From: Saccharospirillum sp040881935
Lineage (GTDB): Bacteria; Pseudomonadota; Gammaproteobacteria; Pseudomonadales; Natronospirillaceae
NCBI RefSeq assembly: GCF_040881935.1
Contig: NZ_JBBECH010000026.1
Span: 1-64,000, forward strand
Length of the DNA: 64,000 nucleotides
Direction: 5' to 3'
A program made the translations under genes and the position numbers. Below are positions 7,462-15,937 of the stretch, one piece after another. Position 1 is the first letter of the stretch; each line of letters starts with the position of its first letter. Below the pieces are notes generated by a model. The model was not told the origin of the DNA, searched no databases, and was given only the letters and a program-made list of their open reading frames with translations.

Positions 7462-7651
7462 GTGGGTCGGTCAAATGGCGCAGCGGTCCGGACCGGGACG
7501 ATAACGCAGGTGCAGGCTTGCCAGCTCGCCAGTGCAACCAGTAAAGTAACCGATTGCGGGCCAGATCATCGGGAGGTGTTATCCTCCTGGAGCCGCTAAA
7601 AAAATAACAAGGGCGCCCACCCAGAGCCCAATACACCACAGAGGATTTATT

Positions 7652-7957
7652 ATGACAGTGTCGGCAATTCCCAGCGACAACGGGCGCGAGATCACCATTA
7701 AGATCACTGGCCGGTTTGATTTCAGTTCGCATCAGGAGTTTCGTCAGATTTACGAGAATGCCTCGCCGGACATCAATATTTATACCATTGATATGTGCGA
7801 TGCCACCTACCTGGACAGTTCTGCCCTGGGAATGCTGCTGTTACTTCGGGATCATGCCGGGGGCGACCATTCCGAGATCCGCATTGTGAATTGCAATGAG
7901 GACGTTCGCAAAATCCTGACCATCTCCAATTTCGGACAGTTGTTCAGGATCGAATGA
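7652..7957 (+). CDS. hsbA: STAS-domain anti-sigma factor antagonist, HsbA-like
   Basis: A 101-residue single STAS domain. The phosphorylation loop reads LDSSALG with Ser56 in the position of SpoIIAA Ser58, the residue phosphorylated by partner-switch kinases; Ser56 is also the site described for Pseudomonas HsbA. It overlaps the next gene, an HsbR-type kinase/phosphatase, by four bases (ATGA), and an HPt gene follows, the same trio as Pseudomonas hsbA-hsbR-hptB in the same relative order. In Pseudomonas HsbA switches between the anti-sigma factor FlgM and a diguanylate cyclase to choose swimming or biofilm. The partners in this organism are not in the window. Confidence 0.85.
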   Translation: MTVSAIPSDNGREITIKITGRFDFSSHQEFRQIYENASPDINIYTIDMCDATYLDSSALGMLLLLRDHAGGDHSEIRIVNCNEDVRKILTISNFGQLFRIE

Positions 7958-9744
7958 CCATTAAGCCAGCCAGCCAACCCACGGGTCAGGGGCTGCGAGT
8001 ACTGATCGCGGATGACAATCAGTCCGACAGGATGATACTTCAGGCCATTGTGCGCCGGGAGGGGCATGAGGTGCTGCTGGCGACCGATGGTCGTGAGGCG
8101 GTCGAACTGTTTAAGCAGCACTCGCCTGATATTGTGCTGATGGATGCCCTGATGCCGGTCATGAACGGCCTGGAAGCCAGTCGCGCCATCAAAGCACTGG
8201 CAGACAGCGACCTGGTGCCCATTATTTTCCTTACCTCACTGCAAGATGCTGAATCTCTGGCGGAATGCCTCGACAGTGGCGGCGATGACTTCATGTCAAA
8301 GCCCTACAACCGGGTTATTCTCAAAGCCAAGATCAACGCCTTCAGCCGCATGCGGGTCATGCATGCCCAGTTGCAGCGCCATAACCGGCAAATGTTGCTG
8401 GAGCAGCAAGTAGCCAAGACCGTTTTTGACAACGTGGCTCATTCCGGGTGTCTGAACCTTCCCAATATTCAACATTCGCTGTCGCCAATGGCTGTGTTTA
8501 ACGGTGACACCGTGCTGGCTGAGCGCAAGCCAGACGGTGGTATGCTGCTGTTTCTGGGCGATTTCACCGGCCACGGGTTGCCCGCCGCCATAGGTGCCAT
8601 GCCCCTGGCAGAAATATTCTATGGGATGACCTCCAAAGGCTTCTCGATGGAAGAAGTGCTGCGTGAAGTTAACAGCAAACTGTGCAAAATATTGCCGGTG
8701 GGTGTGTTCTGCTGTGGAGCCATGGTGGAATTGAACTTTCACAACAAGTCGGCCCGGGTTTGGGTTGGTGGCGTGCCCGATGTTTATCTGTTTCGCGAGC
8801 AGAGCGGCAAGGTTGAGCGGTTTGCCAGCACGCATTTGCCCCTGGGGGTTCTGGACCCGCAGGAGTTCGACCCGCACAGTCAGGATGTCGTGATGCACAA
8901 CGGCGACCGGGTGTTTTTGTGGTCTGACGGAATAGTCGAAAGTCGTAACAGCACCAATGAGATGTTTGGCGAAGACCGGTTGAATCAGGTATTTGCTAGC
9001 ACAGACAGTCCGGACCTGATTTTCCAGGCCATACTGGACCAGGTTGACCGCTTTATGGGCGGCAGCGACCGCGATGATGACATTACTCTGGTCACCGCCA
9101 AAATGGTCGATATAGAACAGATTGGTATGACCACCTACGAGTCGAGCAAGGGGTCTATTGGGGGACCTGTCAACTGGACCCTGAGCCTGGCCTTGCATGA
9201 CCAGAGCCTGGCTGCGTTTAATCCGTTACCGCTGGTGATGAATCTGTTGATGGAAGTCGAAGGGCTTCGACCCCTGGGCGGGCAGCTATATACCTTGCTC
9301 GCCGAATTATTCAGTAATGCCCTGGAACATGGCGTGCTGGAACTCGACTCCAGCCTGAAGACCGGCCCACAGGGGTTTGGACAATACTATTTGCGACGTG
9401 AACAGGCGCTGGCGGCGCTGTCCAATGGCAGCGTCCGTCTTACGCTGACCCATCGCCCGCTGCCGGTTGGCGGCGAATTGATTATGGAAGTCACCGACAC
9501 CGGAACCGGGTTCGATTATGCCAACTACGGTGATGGGGACCTAACCACTGACGCGCAAAGTGCGACGGATCATTTGGCTGATTCGGTCTTGCGGCCTAAT
9601 GTGAACTGGGACTACAGTGGCCGGGGTATTACGCTGATCCAGCAATTGAGCGACGAATTGACCTATCTGGATGAAGGACGGTCGGTTAGAGCCGTCGTGC
9701 GCTGGCCAAGGAACGGAGTCGTGGTAAAGCACACTGGCAACTAA
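7954..9744 (+). CDS. hsbR: Response regulator with PP2C phosphatase and anti-sigma kinase domains, HsbR-like
   Basis: A 596-residue three-domain switch. Residues 14-130 are a receiver (Asp20/Asp21, phospho-acceptor Asp64 in VLMDALMP, Lys116). Residues 180-385 are a SpoIIE-type PP2C phosphatase (GDFTGHG at 202-208, SDG near 325, DDDITLV at 374-380). Residues 410-590 are a HATPase_c anti-sigma-type kinase (N-box ELFSNALEHG with Asn455, TDTGTGFD at 514-521, GRGITLI). It should phosphorylate or dephosphorylate the STAS protein encoded just upstream, according to its receiver state. The nearby HPt protein is the expected phosphate donor. All catalytic residues I looked for are present. Confidence 0.9.
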   Translation: MTIKPASQPTGQGLRVLIADDNQSDRMILQAIVRREGHEVLLATDGREAVELFKQHSPDIVLMDALMPVMNGLEASRAIKALADSDLVPIIFLTSLQDAESLAECLDSGGDDFMSKPYNRVILKAKINAFSRMRVMHAQLQRHNRQMLLEQQVAKTVFDNVAHSGCLNLPNIQHSLSPMAVFNGDTVLAERKPDGGMLLFLGDFTGHGLPAAIGAMPLAEIFYGMTSKGFSMEEVLREVNSKLCKILPVGVFCCGAMVELNFHNKSARVWVGGVPDVYLFREQSGKVERFASTHLPLGVLDPQEFDPHSQDVVMHNGDRVFLWSDGIVESRNSTNEMFGEDRLNQVFASTDSPDLIFQAILDQVDRFMGGSDRDDDITLVTAKMVDIEQIGMTTYESSKGSIGGPVNWTLSLALHDQSLAAFNPLPLVMNLLMEVEGLRPLGGQLYTLLAELFSNALEHGVLELDSSLKTGPQGFGQYYLRREQALAALSNGSVRLTLTHRPLPVGGELIMEVTDTGTGFDYANYGDGDLTTDAQSATDHLADSVLRPNVNWDYSGRGITLIQQLSDELTYLDEGRSVRAVVRWPRNGVVVKHTGN

Positions 9745-9865
9745 ACAGAGGAACTTGTCGGCTTCGACTGTAAAACACGCCCAATACCGCCTATTATCGT
9801 CTGTACCCGGTTTACGGAGCTCCAGGGACGGTGTGCGCTACTCAATTACCCAACGCGAGGCCGCC

Positions 9866-10231
9866 ATGTCTGATTCTGATACTCCCATGCAGATAGAAGA
9901 CCATCTGGATGTAACGATACTGGGGGAGTTGAAGACTCTGCTGGAAGACGATTTCCCGGATCTGATCGACACCTTTCTCACCGATGCCAGAGTCCGCGTG
10001 CGGGAACTGGTGCGTACCGCCAATTCAGGTATCCCCGAAGATATTCGTCAGTCGGCGCACAGCTTCAAGGGCAGCACGCTGAATGTTGGCGCCAAGCAAT
10101 TGTCCGATCTGTGTCGTGAACTTGAAGACCTGGCTCGCTCAGGCCGAACTCAGGGATCCAAGGGCCTGGTAGATCGGATCGAAATAGAACTGAATCAGGT
10201 CGAAACACTGATGCGCGGTTCTTATCTATAA
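9866..10231 (+). CDS. hptB: Histidine phosphotransfer protein, HptB-like
   Basis: A 121-residue HPt domain with the phosphate-carrying histidine in SAHSFKGSTLNVGA (His65). I start it at the ATG at 9866 (MSDSDTPMQ), preceded by GAGG; the longer in-frame version adds a low-quality N-terminus. It stands 121 bases after hsbR. In Pseudomonas HptB receives phosphate from hybrid sensors such as RetS and passes it to HsbR. The domain is complete, so the relay should be functional. Confidence 0.87.
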   Translation: MSDSDTPMQIEDHLDVTILGELKTLLEDDFPDLIDTFLTDARVRVRELVRTANSGIPEDIRQSAHSFKGSTLNVGAKQLSDLCRELEDLARSGRTQGSKGLVDRIEIELNQVETLMRGSYL

Positions 10232-10422
10232 TCTGATAACAGGCTGATTACCGTCTTAAGCGTCTGGTTGCCATGTTGCGATAGTCCCGGGGTAATCTGC
10301 CCTATACCTCTGGCGAATGTCCTGTCGTCTCTGCGGAAACCGGCCGCTGTTGGTCTGAGCACAAGCACCGACAAAGCGACGCTAATTGCCTATACTGTGG
10401 CAAGACTGGAGAGCAGAATCGA

Positions 10423-11247
10423 ATGAGTGGTTTGAATCCTATTCAAGTGATTGCCGTCACTGGCGGTAAAGGCGGTGTTGGCAAGAGCAATGTGTCGGTC
10501 AATCTGGCGGTCGCTCTGGCTGAACTCGGCAAACGCGTCGTGTTACTGGATGCGGACCTCGGTCTGGCCAACATCGACATTCTGCTGGGCATACCGGCGG
10601 GTCGTAATATTAGCGATGTGCTCAGTGGCAATGCCGAGTTGCGCGACATTCTGGTGCCCGGACCGGGCGGGGTGAAAATCATCCCGGCTTCTTCCGGTAC
10701 CCAGAAAATGGCGAACCTCGGTGAGCGCGAACATGCTGGCATTATTGCGGCTTTCAGCGAGCTGGGTGATCAGATGGATGTTCTTATCGTCGATACCGCC
10801 GCGGGTATTTCCAAAACCGTCACCAACTTCGTGCGGGCCGCCCAGGAGGCGATCATTGTAGTCACCGATGAACCTACATCGGTGACTGATGCGTATGCAT
10901 TGATCAAGGTATTGAGCCGGGATTGTCAGGTCGAACGCTTCCGGGTGGTCGCCAATATGGTTCGCACCACGTCGGAGGGGCAGAATCTGTTCAACAAACT
11001 GTCCAAAGTGACGGACCGGTTTCTGGATGTCACCTTGCAGTATGTGGGATCAGTACCGATGGATGAATCGGTGCGTAAGGCGGTTCAACGGCAAAAAGCG
11101 GTCATAGAGGCCTACCCACGCTCCAAGGCGGCGGTAGCTTACCGGTCGATCGCCCAGAAAGTGGCCACATGGCCCCTGCCCAGCACTCCCAGAGGGAATC
11201 TGGAGTTTTTTGTTGAGCGACTCGTCTACGGAGCGGGAGTTGTCTGA
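10423..11247 (+). CDS. fleN: Flagellar number regulator, MinD/ParA-family ATPase
   Basis: A 274-residue P-loop ATPase with the deviant Walker A KGGVGKSN near residue 15, DADLGLANID and DTAAGIS. It is colinear with Pseudomonas FleN (FlhG), including VTDRFLDV-LQYVG, DESVRKAVQ and the C-terminal PRGNLEFFVERLV. FleN limits flagellar number by antagonising FleQ and FlhF. In most relatives fleN sits between flhF and fliA. Here it stands alone behind hptB and is followed by a DUF2802 gene, with no flhF, fliA or che genes beside it. Confidence 0.93.
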   Translation: MSGLNPIQVIAVTGGKGGVGKSNVSVNLAVALAELGKRVVLLDADLGLANIDILLGIPAGRNISDVLSGNAELRDILVPGPGGVKIIPASSGTQKMANLGEREHAGIIAAFSELGDQMDVLIVDTAAGISKTVTNFVRAAQEAIIVVTDEPTSVTDAYALIKVLSRDCQVERFRVVANMVRTTSEGQNLFNKLSKVTDRFLDVTLQYVGSVPMDESVRKAVQRQKAVIEAYPRSKAAVAYRSIAQKVATWPLPSTPRGNLEFFVERLVYGAGVV

Positions 11248-11248
11248 G

Positions 11249-11326
11249 ATGTCGGTGCAGCAGTACACTATTGAAATTGAGAAGCTGCTGACCGAACGTG
11301 AGTGGGCCGAGATTGCCGATCTCTGA
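11249..11326 (+). pseudogene. Short reading frame after fleN, possible truncated gene
   Basis: A 25-codon frame starting one base after the fleN stop, MSVQQYTIEIEKLLTERE, rich in charged helical residues. A one-base shift near its stop opens a further 22 codons (to about 11383). The style is that of FliT-like flagellar chaperones, but this is only an impression. It may be a genuine tiny gene coupled to fleN or the broken start of a lost flagellar gene. Confidence 0.35.
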
Positions 11327-11423
11327 GCGAACAGGCCGTCTGACGCGACTTGTGCATAACCCTCTGAAACGTCAAGACACTGACTGGTGAAGGGGGGTAA
11401 CGCACAATGGCTATGGTTCAACA

Positions 11424-11828
11424 TTGATCGCACTGGGGTATTCATATGGGCCGACCTTCGGGTTGGCGGGCTTGATTGTCATGCTTGGTCTGGTAAATTG
11501 GAGCCACGGGCGTAAGATCAAACAACTGAAAGCCAGACTGGGGCAGACGCCTCAGGCGTTGGGCCAGGAAGTGAAGATGATAGGGCAGTGTGTCATTGGC
11601 GTCGGCAATAGAGTCAAGCACCTGGAAAAACAGATTCGCACGCCACCCAGCCTATTTGAACAGTTGTTGATGCACTCTGCCCAGACTCCGGATACGGCAC
11701 CGGTAGCAAAAAAACCAGAACGCAGCGCTGCTGAGCCTGTGGTTGATAAACTGGCATCCCAGCGCTCCCAAAGCCGGGCGGAGCAAGCCCTGGCGCAATG
11801 GATGAGTGATGCCCGGCACACCGCCTAA
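11424..11828 (+). CDS. DUF2802-family membrane-anchored protein
   Basis: A 134-residue protein with one N-terminal transmembrane helix (about residues 8-24), then a basic, helical cytoplasmic part (GRKIKQLKARLGQTPQALGQEVKMIG, about 28-70), a Pro/Ala-rich linker and a C-terminal helix. This matches the DUF2802 family, which in pseudomonads is encoded right after cheW at the end of the flagellar-chemotaxis cluster. The start is uncertain: I use TTG at 11424, as no in-frame ATG lies near. Its presence next to fleN suggests that the fliA-che segment between the two has been lost or moved. Confidence 0.7.
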   Translation: MIALGYSYGPTFGLAGLIVMLGLVNWSHGRKIKQLKARLGQTPQALGQEVKMIGQCVIGVGNRVKHLEKQIRTPPSLFEQLLMHSAQTPDTAPVAKKPERSAAEPVVDKLASQRSQSRAEQALAQWMSDARHTA

Positions 11829-11839
11829 GGACACCCCCT

Positions 11840-12643
11840 TTGACTCTGACCCCGATACTTCGATTCGTTACCAGCGTGACCTTGCTGGGTTGGTCGTTGG
11901 TACTGGCTCCACTGGCTTTAGCTCAGAGTCACGACCCGTTTGAACCCACTAACCGCTTTATTTACCGGGTGAATGATGGTCTCGACCAGGCCATATTGCG
12001 GCCGCTGTCGGTGACGTACCAAGCGGTCACGCCTGACCCGTTTGAACGTGGTGTGCGCAATTTCTTTCAGAACATTGGCGAGGGGCGTAACGCCTCCAAT
12101 AATCTGTTGCAGGGAAAATGGCGCGCCACTGGATCCTCCACCGGTCGTTTTCTGATTAATTCCACTGTCGGCCTGCTCGGAGTATTCGATGTCGCCCGTC
12201 ACATTGGCATCGAGCCCAAAGTTGAAGATTTCGGGCAGACACTCGGTGTCTGGGGTATGGGTCCGGGACCCTATCTGGTGTTGCCGCTATTGGGGCCTTC
12301 AAGTATTCGCGACAGCTCGGGTTTTCTAGGCGATATCTGGCTGAGCCCACTGCAATATTCCGAGCTTAACCTATTGGAACGGACGGGTCTGGCAACGCTG
12401 GACGGTTTGCAGACACGTGCGGATCTATTGGCATCTGATAGCCTCATCGGTGGCGATGGTTATCTTGTGTTGCGCGAAGCGTATTTGTCGAAACGCAACT
12501 ATGACGTGTCCGACGGGAACAACGTGTCCGACAGTTTCCTGAATAATCCGACAGGCACAGCCTCAGACAGCGATTTTGTCGATGAAAGCGGCTTCGGAGA
12601 GTCGGAAGCATCTGACGAAACCTTTATCGATGAGTCGTTTTAG
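11840..12643 (+). CDS. mlaA: MlaA/VacJ-family outer-membrane lipid asymmetry protein
   Basis: A 267-residue MlaA homologue with DPFEPTNRFIY near the mature N-terminus and the core GRFLINSTVGLLGVFDVA, FGQTLGVWGMGPGPYLVLPLLGPS. MlaA removes misplaced phospholipid from the outer leaflet with OmpC and passes it to MlaC. Residues 1-28 are a signal peptide ending LALA-Q, without the lipobox cysteine found in E. coli MlaA. The C-terminus is unusually acidic and Ser-rich (about the last 45 residues). The start is a TTG. It is followed by rssB-rssC, as in Pseudomonas. Confidence 0.9.
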   Translation: MTLTPILRFVTSVTLLGWSLVLAPLALAQSHDPFEPTNRFIYRVNDGLDQAILRPLSVTYQAVTPDPFERGVRNFFQNIGEGRNASNNLLQGKWRATGSSTGRFLINSTVGLLGVFDVARHIGIEPKVEDFGQTLGVWGMGPGPYLVLPLLGPSSIRDSSGFLGDIWLSPLQYSELNLLERTGLATLDGLQTRADLLASDSLIGGDGYLVLREAYLSKRNYDVSDGNNVSDSFLNNPTGTASDSDFVDESGFGESEASDETFIDESF

Positions 12644-12821
12644 GTCACTTTGAGCAAGGAGCATAAAAGGTGCCTGCCGCTTCTTAGCTCAAGCTCAACT
12701 CTCCCGTTCGGGTCTTTCGTTGGTTTGATCAACCAGTTTCGGGATCACGAAACCATTCAGTGGTTGCGTTCGCTGACCCACCCCGTTAAGTTGCCTGCAA
12801 TACCCTGGGGAAGTCAACAAG

Positions 12822-14006
12822 ATGCCACTCACTGAAGCCACACTTTTGGTTGTTGATGACGAACAAGCCATCCGGGATTCGATTGTCGCTTACCTCGAAG
12901 ACAGCGGCTATACCGTACTGGAAGCAGAAAACGGGCAGCAGGCATTGGCTCTGTACGAGAAAAAGTCGCCGGATCTGATCATCTGTGACCTTCGTATGCC
13001 CGTCATGGACGGCTTGTCGCTGTTGCGCCGCATTATGGAACTCACCGATGAAGTACCGGTGATTGTGGTGTCGGGTGCTGGGGTGATGACCGATGTGGTT
13101 GAGGCATTGCGGCTGGGTGCCAGCGACTACCTGATGAAGCCTATCGTTGATCTCGGCGTACTGGAGCATTCCGTTGAGCGGGCGCTCGAGCGCTCCTTTC
13201 TGGTCAAGGAAAATTATCGCTATCGCGTTGAGCTGGAATCCCGCAACCAGGAGTTGCAGGATCACGTAGACCGGCTCAAACTCGATTTACAGGCTGGCAG
13301 GGCGGTGCAACAGCGGTTGCTCCCGGAATTTGCGCTGACTCATGATCAATACCGCATCAGCCACCAAATGGTGCCCTCCAACTATTTGAGTGGCGATCTG
13401 GTCGACTACTTTCAGGTCATCCCGGGGAAACTGGTGTTTTATATGGCTGACGTGTCGGGCCATGGCGCCAGTTCTGCATTGATTACCCTGTTGATCAAGA
13501 ACCAGATTGACCGTTTACGCGATGAAATGGAGAACGACGCCTCCGATGTCGTATTGATTCCGGCGCAGGTGCTGCGCCAGATCAATCTGGAGCTGATTCG
13601 CACCCAGACTGGCAAGCATGCCACCATGTTCTACGGTGTGATCGATACAGAAGATAACACCCTCGATTACGCCTCGGCCGCCCATTTCCCAGCCCCGGTG
13701 CTCTGTACCCGCGAGGTCTGCCGCGCGATTGAGCCGGAGAGTCTGGCCGTCGGCTTGTTCGACGATGCGACCTTTGAAAACAGGCGTCAGAAACTGGACG
13801 GATTCGAGCGCCTTTCTGTCGTGTCCGATGGCTTTCTAGAGTTGTTGGCTGACGTATCATTGCAAGAAAAGGAGGCACATCTACTTGAGTTAGGTGCTGA
13901 CCCAACCCATACTATGCAGCACGTTTTGATGCAGATGACGAGCGAGGGTAAAACCCGGTCTGCCTCAGACGACATTACAGTCCTTACGGTTGAAAGGGTT
14001 AAGTAG
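12822..14006 (+). CDS. rssB: Response regulator with PP2C phosphatase domain, RssB-like
   Basis: A 394-residue protein with an N-terminal receiver (Asp12/Asp13, phospho-acceptor Asp56 in ICDLRMP, Lys106), a coiled-coil linker (about 125-165) and a SpoIIE-type PP2C domain (SGDLVDYF near 190, ADVSGHGASSAL at 209-220, DDITVL near the end). This is the pseudomonad form of RssB, which pairs with the STAS protein encoded downstream and in Pseudomonas affects the stability of RpoS. It has no kinase domain, unlike the HsbR-like protein 4 kb upstream. It lies 179 bases after mlaA; that gap shows no supported gene. Confidence 0.88.
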   Translation: MPLTEATLLVVDDEQAIRDSIVAYLEDSGYTVLEAENGQQALALYEKKSPDLIICDLRMPVMDGLSLLRRIMELTDEVPVIVVSGAGVMTDVVEALRLGASDYLMKPIVDLGVLEHSVERALERSFLVKENYRYRVELESRNQELQDHVDRLKLDLQAGRAVQQRLLPEFALTHDQYRISHQMVPSNYLSGDLVDYFQVIPGKLVFYMADVSGHGASSALITLLIKNQIDRLRDEMENDASDVVLIPAQVLRQINLELIRTQTGKHATMFYGVIDTEDNTLDYASAAHFPAPVLCTREVCRAIEPESLAVGLFDDATFENRRQKLDGFERLSVVSDGFLELLADVSLQEKEAHLLELGADPTHTMQHVLMQMTSEGKTRSASDDITVLTVERVK

Positions 14007-14018
14007 GTCGGATAATAG

Positions 14019-14513
14019 ATGAGTACCGGTCGCGTTTTAATGGCGAATAAGTCGGGCTCTTATGTCATTAAGTTGACAGGAGATGTGCGCATGACGTTGT
14101 GCACAACACTCGATACTTGCCTCAAGAATATGGTTGACGATCCCGCCTTCATCTCTGTGATCGTTGATCTCAGTGATGCCGAGGGCATAGACAGTACCAG
14201 TCTCGGGCTCTTGGCCAAAATTTCCCGTCTGGCTACGCCGGTGATGGGACATGTACCAACGTTGATTTCCAGCCGGGCAGACATTACCCGAATCGTTGAT
14301 ACCATGGGATTTCGTGACAGGGTGTTTGTGATCGTTCCCAATGCCGATGTCGATACCCAGGAAGCCCTGAGCGAACAAAGCGAAGAGCCACTCGATGAAT
14401 GGTCAGCCCATGAACGGGTGTTGGAAGCGCATAAAATTCTGATGTCATTGAATGATCAGAATCGGCATACCTTCCGGGAATTGGTCGAGTGCATGGAAAA
14501 TCAGCCACACTGA
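14019..14513 (+). CDS. rssC: STAS-domain anti-anti-sigma protein, RssC-like
   Basis: A 164-residue protein with a STAS domain in residues 1-110 (phosphorylation loop GIDSTSLGLL, Ser59) and a C-terminal helical tail of about 50 residues. It starts 12 bases after rssB and ends in front of a terminator, so the two form one unit. By analogy its phosphoserine is removed by the RssB phosphatase. The kinase that phosphorylates it is not in this operon. Confidence 0.82.
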   Translation: MSTGRVLMANKSGSYVIKLTGDVRMTLCTTLDTCLKNMVDDPAFISVIVDLSDAEGIDSTSLGLLAKISRLATPVMGHVPTLISSRADITRIVDTMGFRDRVFVIVPNADVDTQEALSEQSEEPLDEWSAHERVLEAHKILMSLNDQNRHTFRELVECMENQPH

Positions 14514-14554
14514 CTGTCCACATTGGCCGGTCAGCGGTATACAAAAGGTCTTGA

Positions 14555-14588
14555 ACGCGCGACTCTAATCGGTCGCGCGTCTTTGTTT
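14555..14588 (+). terminator. Terminator after rssBC
   Basis: Nine-base perfect stem ACGCGCGAC/GTCGCGCGT with an eight-base loop and CTTTGTTT tail. Confidence 0.8.
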
Positions 14589-14603
14589 AGGGAGTACTGA
14601 TTT

Positions 14604-15641
14604 GTGACACATGCCAACGAGAGGTCGCCACAGTCCATCGCCGTGTTGGGGGGTGGCAGCTTTGGCACCGCCATTGCGAACATCGCCGCGACCAATGGGC
14701 ATCGCGTCAGATTGTGGATGCGCAGTGAAAAGCAAGCCGACGATATCCGCACTCTGGGTGAAAATAGCCGTTATCTGCCGGGGTATGCACTCAGTTCCAA
14801 CCTCACACCCGTGTTGGACCTTAATGAAGCCGTAGCCGACGCTGACTGTGTCTTTGTTGCGGTGCCCAGCAAAGCGTTTCGGTCAGTGGTTGAGCAAGCG
14901 GTACCGTTGTTACAACCGCATGCGGCGCTGGTCAGTTTAACCAAGGGCATAGAGCCCGGCAGTTTCCGGCTGATGAGTCAAATCCTGCACGATCTGGCAC
15001 CAGCCCACGACATTGGCTGCATCAGTGGCCCCAATCTCGCCAAAGAAATTGCCGATCATCAGATTTCCGCGACCGTTATAGCCTCCTACAGCCAGCCCTT
15101 GCGCAGCCAGGTGCAGACCATGCTGAGCAGCCAGTATTTCCGCGTGTACGGGAACCCCGACATCTATGGTGTGGAACTGGCCGGTGCGCTTAAAAACATC
15201 TATGCCATCATCACTGGTCTGGCCTCTGCGCTGGGGATGGCTGAAAACACCCGGGCGGCGATCATTACCCGGTCTCTGGCCGAGATGTCCCGGTTTGCCG
15301 TACGTCTGGGCGCCAACCCAATGACGTTTCTGGGGCTTGCGGGTGTGGGCGATCTCATCGTCACCTGCAGTTCCAAACTCAGTCGCAATTATCGCGTTGG
15401 CTACTACATTGGTGAGGGGGATTCGCTGAAGCAGGCGATCAAGCGTGTCGGTGAAACCGCCGAAGGGATCAACACCCTGCGTATGGTGCATGAAAAAGCC
15501 GGTGAGATGGGGATCTACATGCCGCTGGCGAGTGGGCTCTATGCCATTATTTACGAAGACAAACCCATTGCTGACGTGGCTGGCCAATTGATGGCGGGTG
15601 ATCTCGCACAGGATGTTGAATTCATGGGAGCAGGCATCTGA
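14604..15641 (+). CDS. gpsA: Glycerol-3-phosphate dehydrogenase [NAD(P)+]
   Basis: Makes sn-glycerol-3-phosphate from dihydroxyacetone phosphate for phospholipid synthesis. The 345-residue protein has the N-terminal dinucleotide fold (GGGSFGTAIA), the SLTKGIEPG loop, SGPNLAKEI and the catalytic lysine region ELAGALKNIYAI, then GVGDLIVTCSS and SRNYRVG. The start is a GTG preceded by GGGAG. Its TGA overlaps the ATG of the DUF4389 gene. Confidence 0.96.
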   Translation: MTHANERSPQSIAVLGGGSFGTAIANIAATNGHRVRLWMRSEKQADDIRTLGENSRYLPGYALSSNLTPVLDLNEAVADADCVFVAVPSKAFRSVVEQAVPLLQPHAALVSLTKGIEPGSFRLMSQILHDLAPAHDIGCISGPNLAKEIADHQISATVIASYSQPLRSQVQTMLSSQYFRVYGNPDIYGVELAGALKNIYAIITGLASALGMAENTRAAIITRSLAEMSRFAVRLGANPMTFLGLAGVGDLIVTCSSKLSRNYRVGYYIGEGDSLKQAIKRVGETAEGINTLRMVHEKAGEMGIYMPLASGLYAIIYEDKPIADVAGQLMAGDLAQDVEFMGAGI

Positions 15642-15937
15642 TGGCATCGCTGAATCGTGAAGAAAAGGAACACCAGGTTATACGGGCGCTGTGTATGATT
15701 CTGTTCTGGGTCATCCTGCGCATCAGTCTGCTGGTAACGGCGGTACTCGCCATTGTGCAGTGGGTATTGGCCTGGTTTGAAGACAACCCCAATCCCCAGT
15801 TGGTCAGGTTTTGCCAGCGACTGGCACTGTACCAGAAACAAATACTCGATTACCTCACGTTCCTCAGCCATAACAAACCCTTCCCGTTTAGCGACTGGCC
15901 TGACGACCCGACCGATGTGCAGGACCTCGACCGGTGA
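15641..15937 (+). CDS. DUF4389-family membrane protein
   Basis: A 98-residue protein with one strong transmembrane stretch (about residues 18-45) and a conserved-looking C-terminal half (FCQRLALYQKQILDYLTFLSHNKPFPF). This is the DUF4389 family, usually found between gpsA and sixA in pseudomonad-type genomes. Its function is unknown. It overlaps both neighbours by one to four bases, so it is translationally coupled to them. Confidence 0.82.
   Translation: MASLNREEKEHQVIRALCMILFWVILRISLLVTAVLAIVQWVLAWFEDNPNPQLVRFCQRLALYQKQILDYLTFLSHNKPFPFSDWPDDPTDVQDLDR

Noticed and set aside
7148..7732. 194-codon minus-strand frame
   Set aside because: It runs antisense through two terminators and into hsbA, with a composition unlike the other proteins here.
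12650..12835. 61-codon frame between mlaA and rssB
   Set aside because: It overlaps the rssB start, has no protein-like pattern and no clear ribosome site; the gap is more likely a promoter region.
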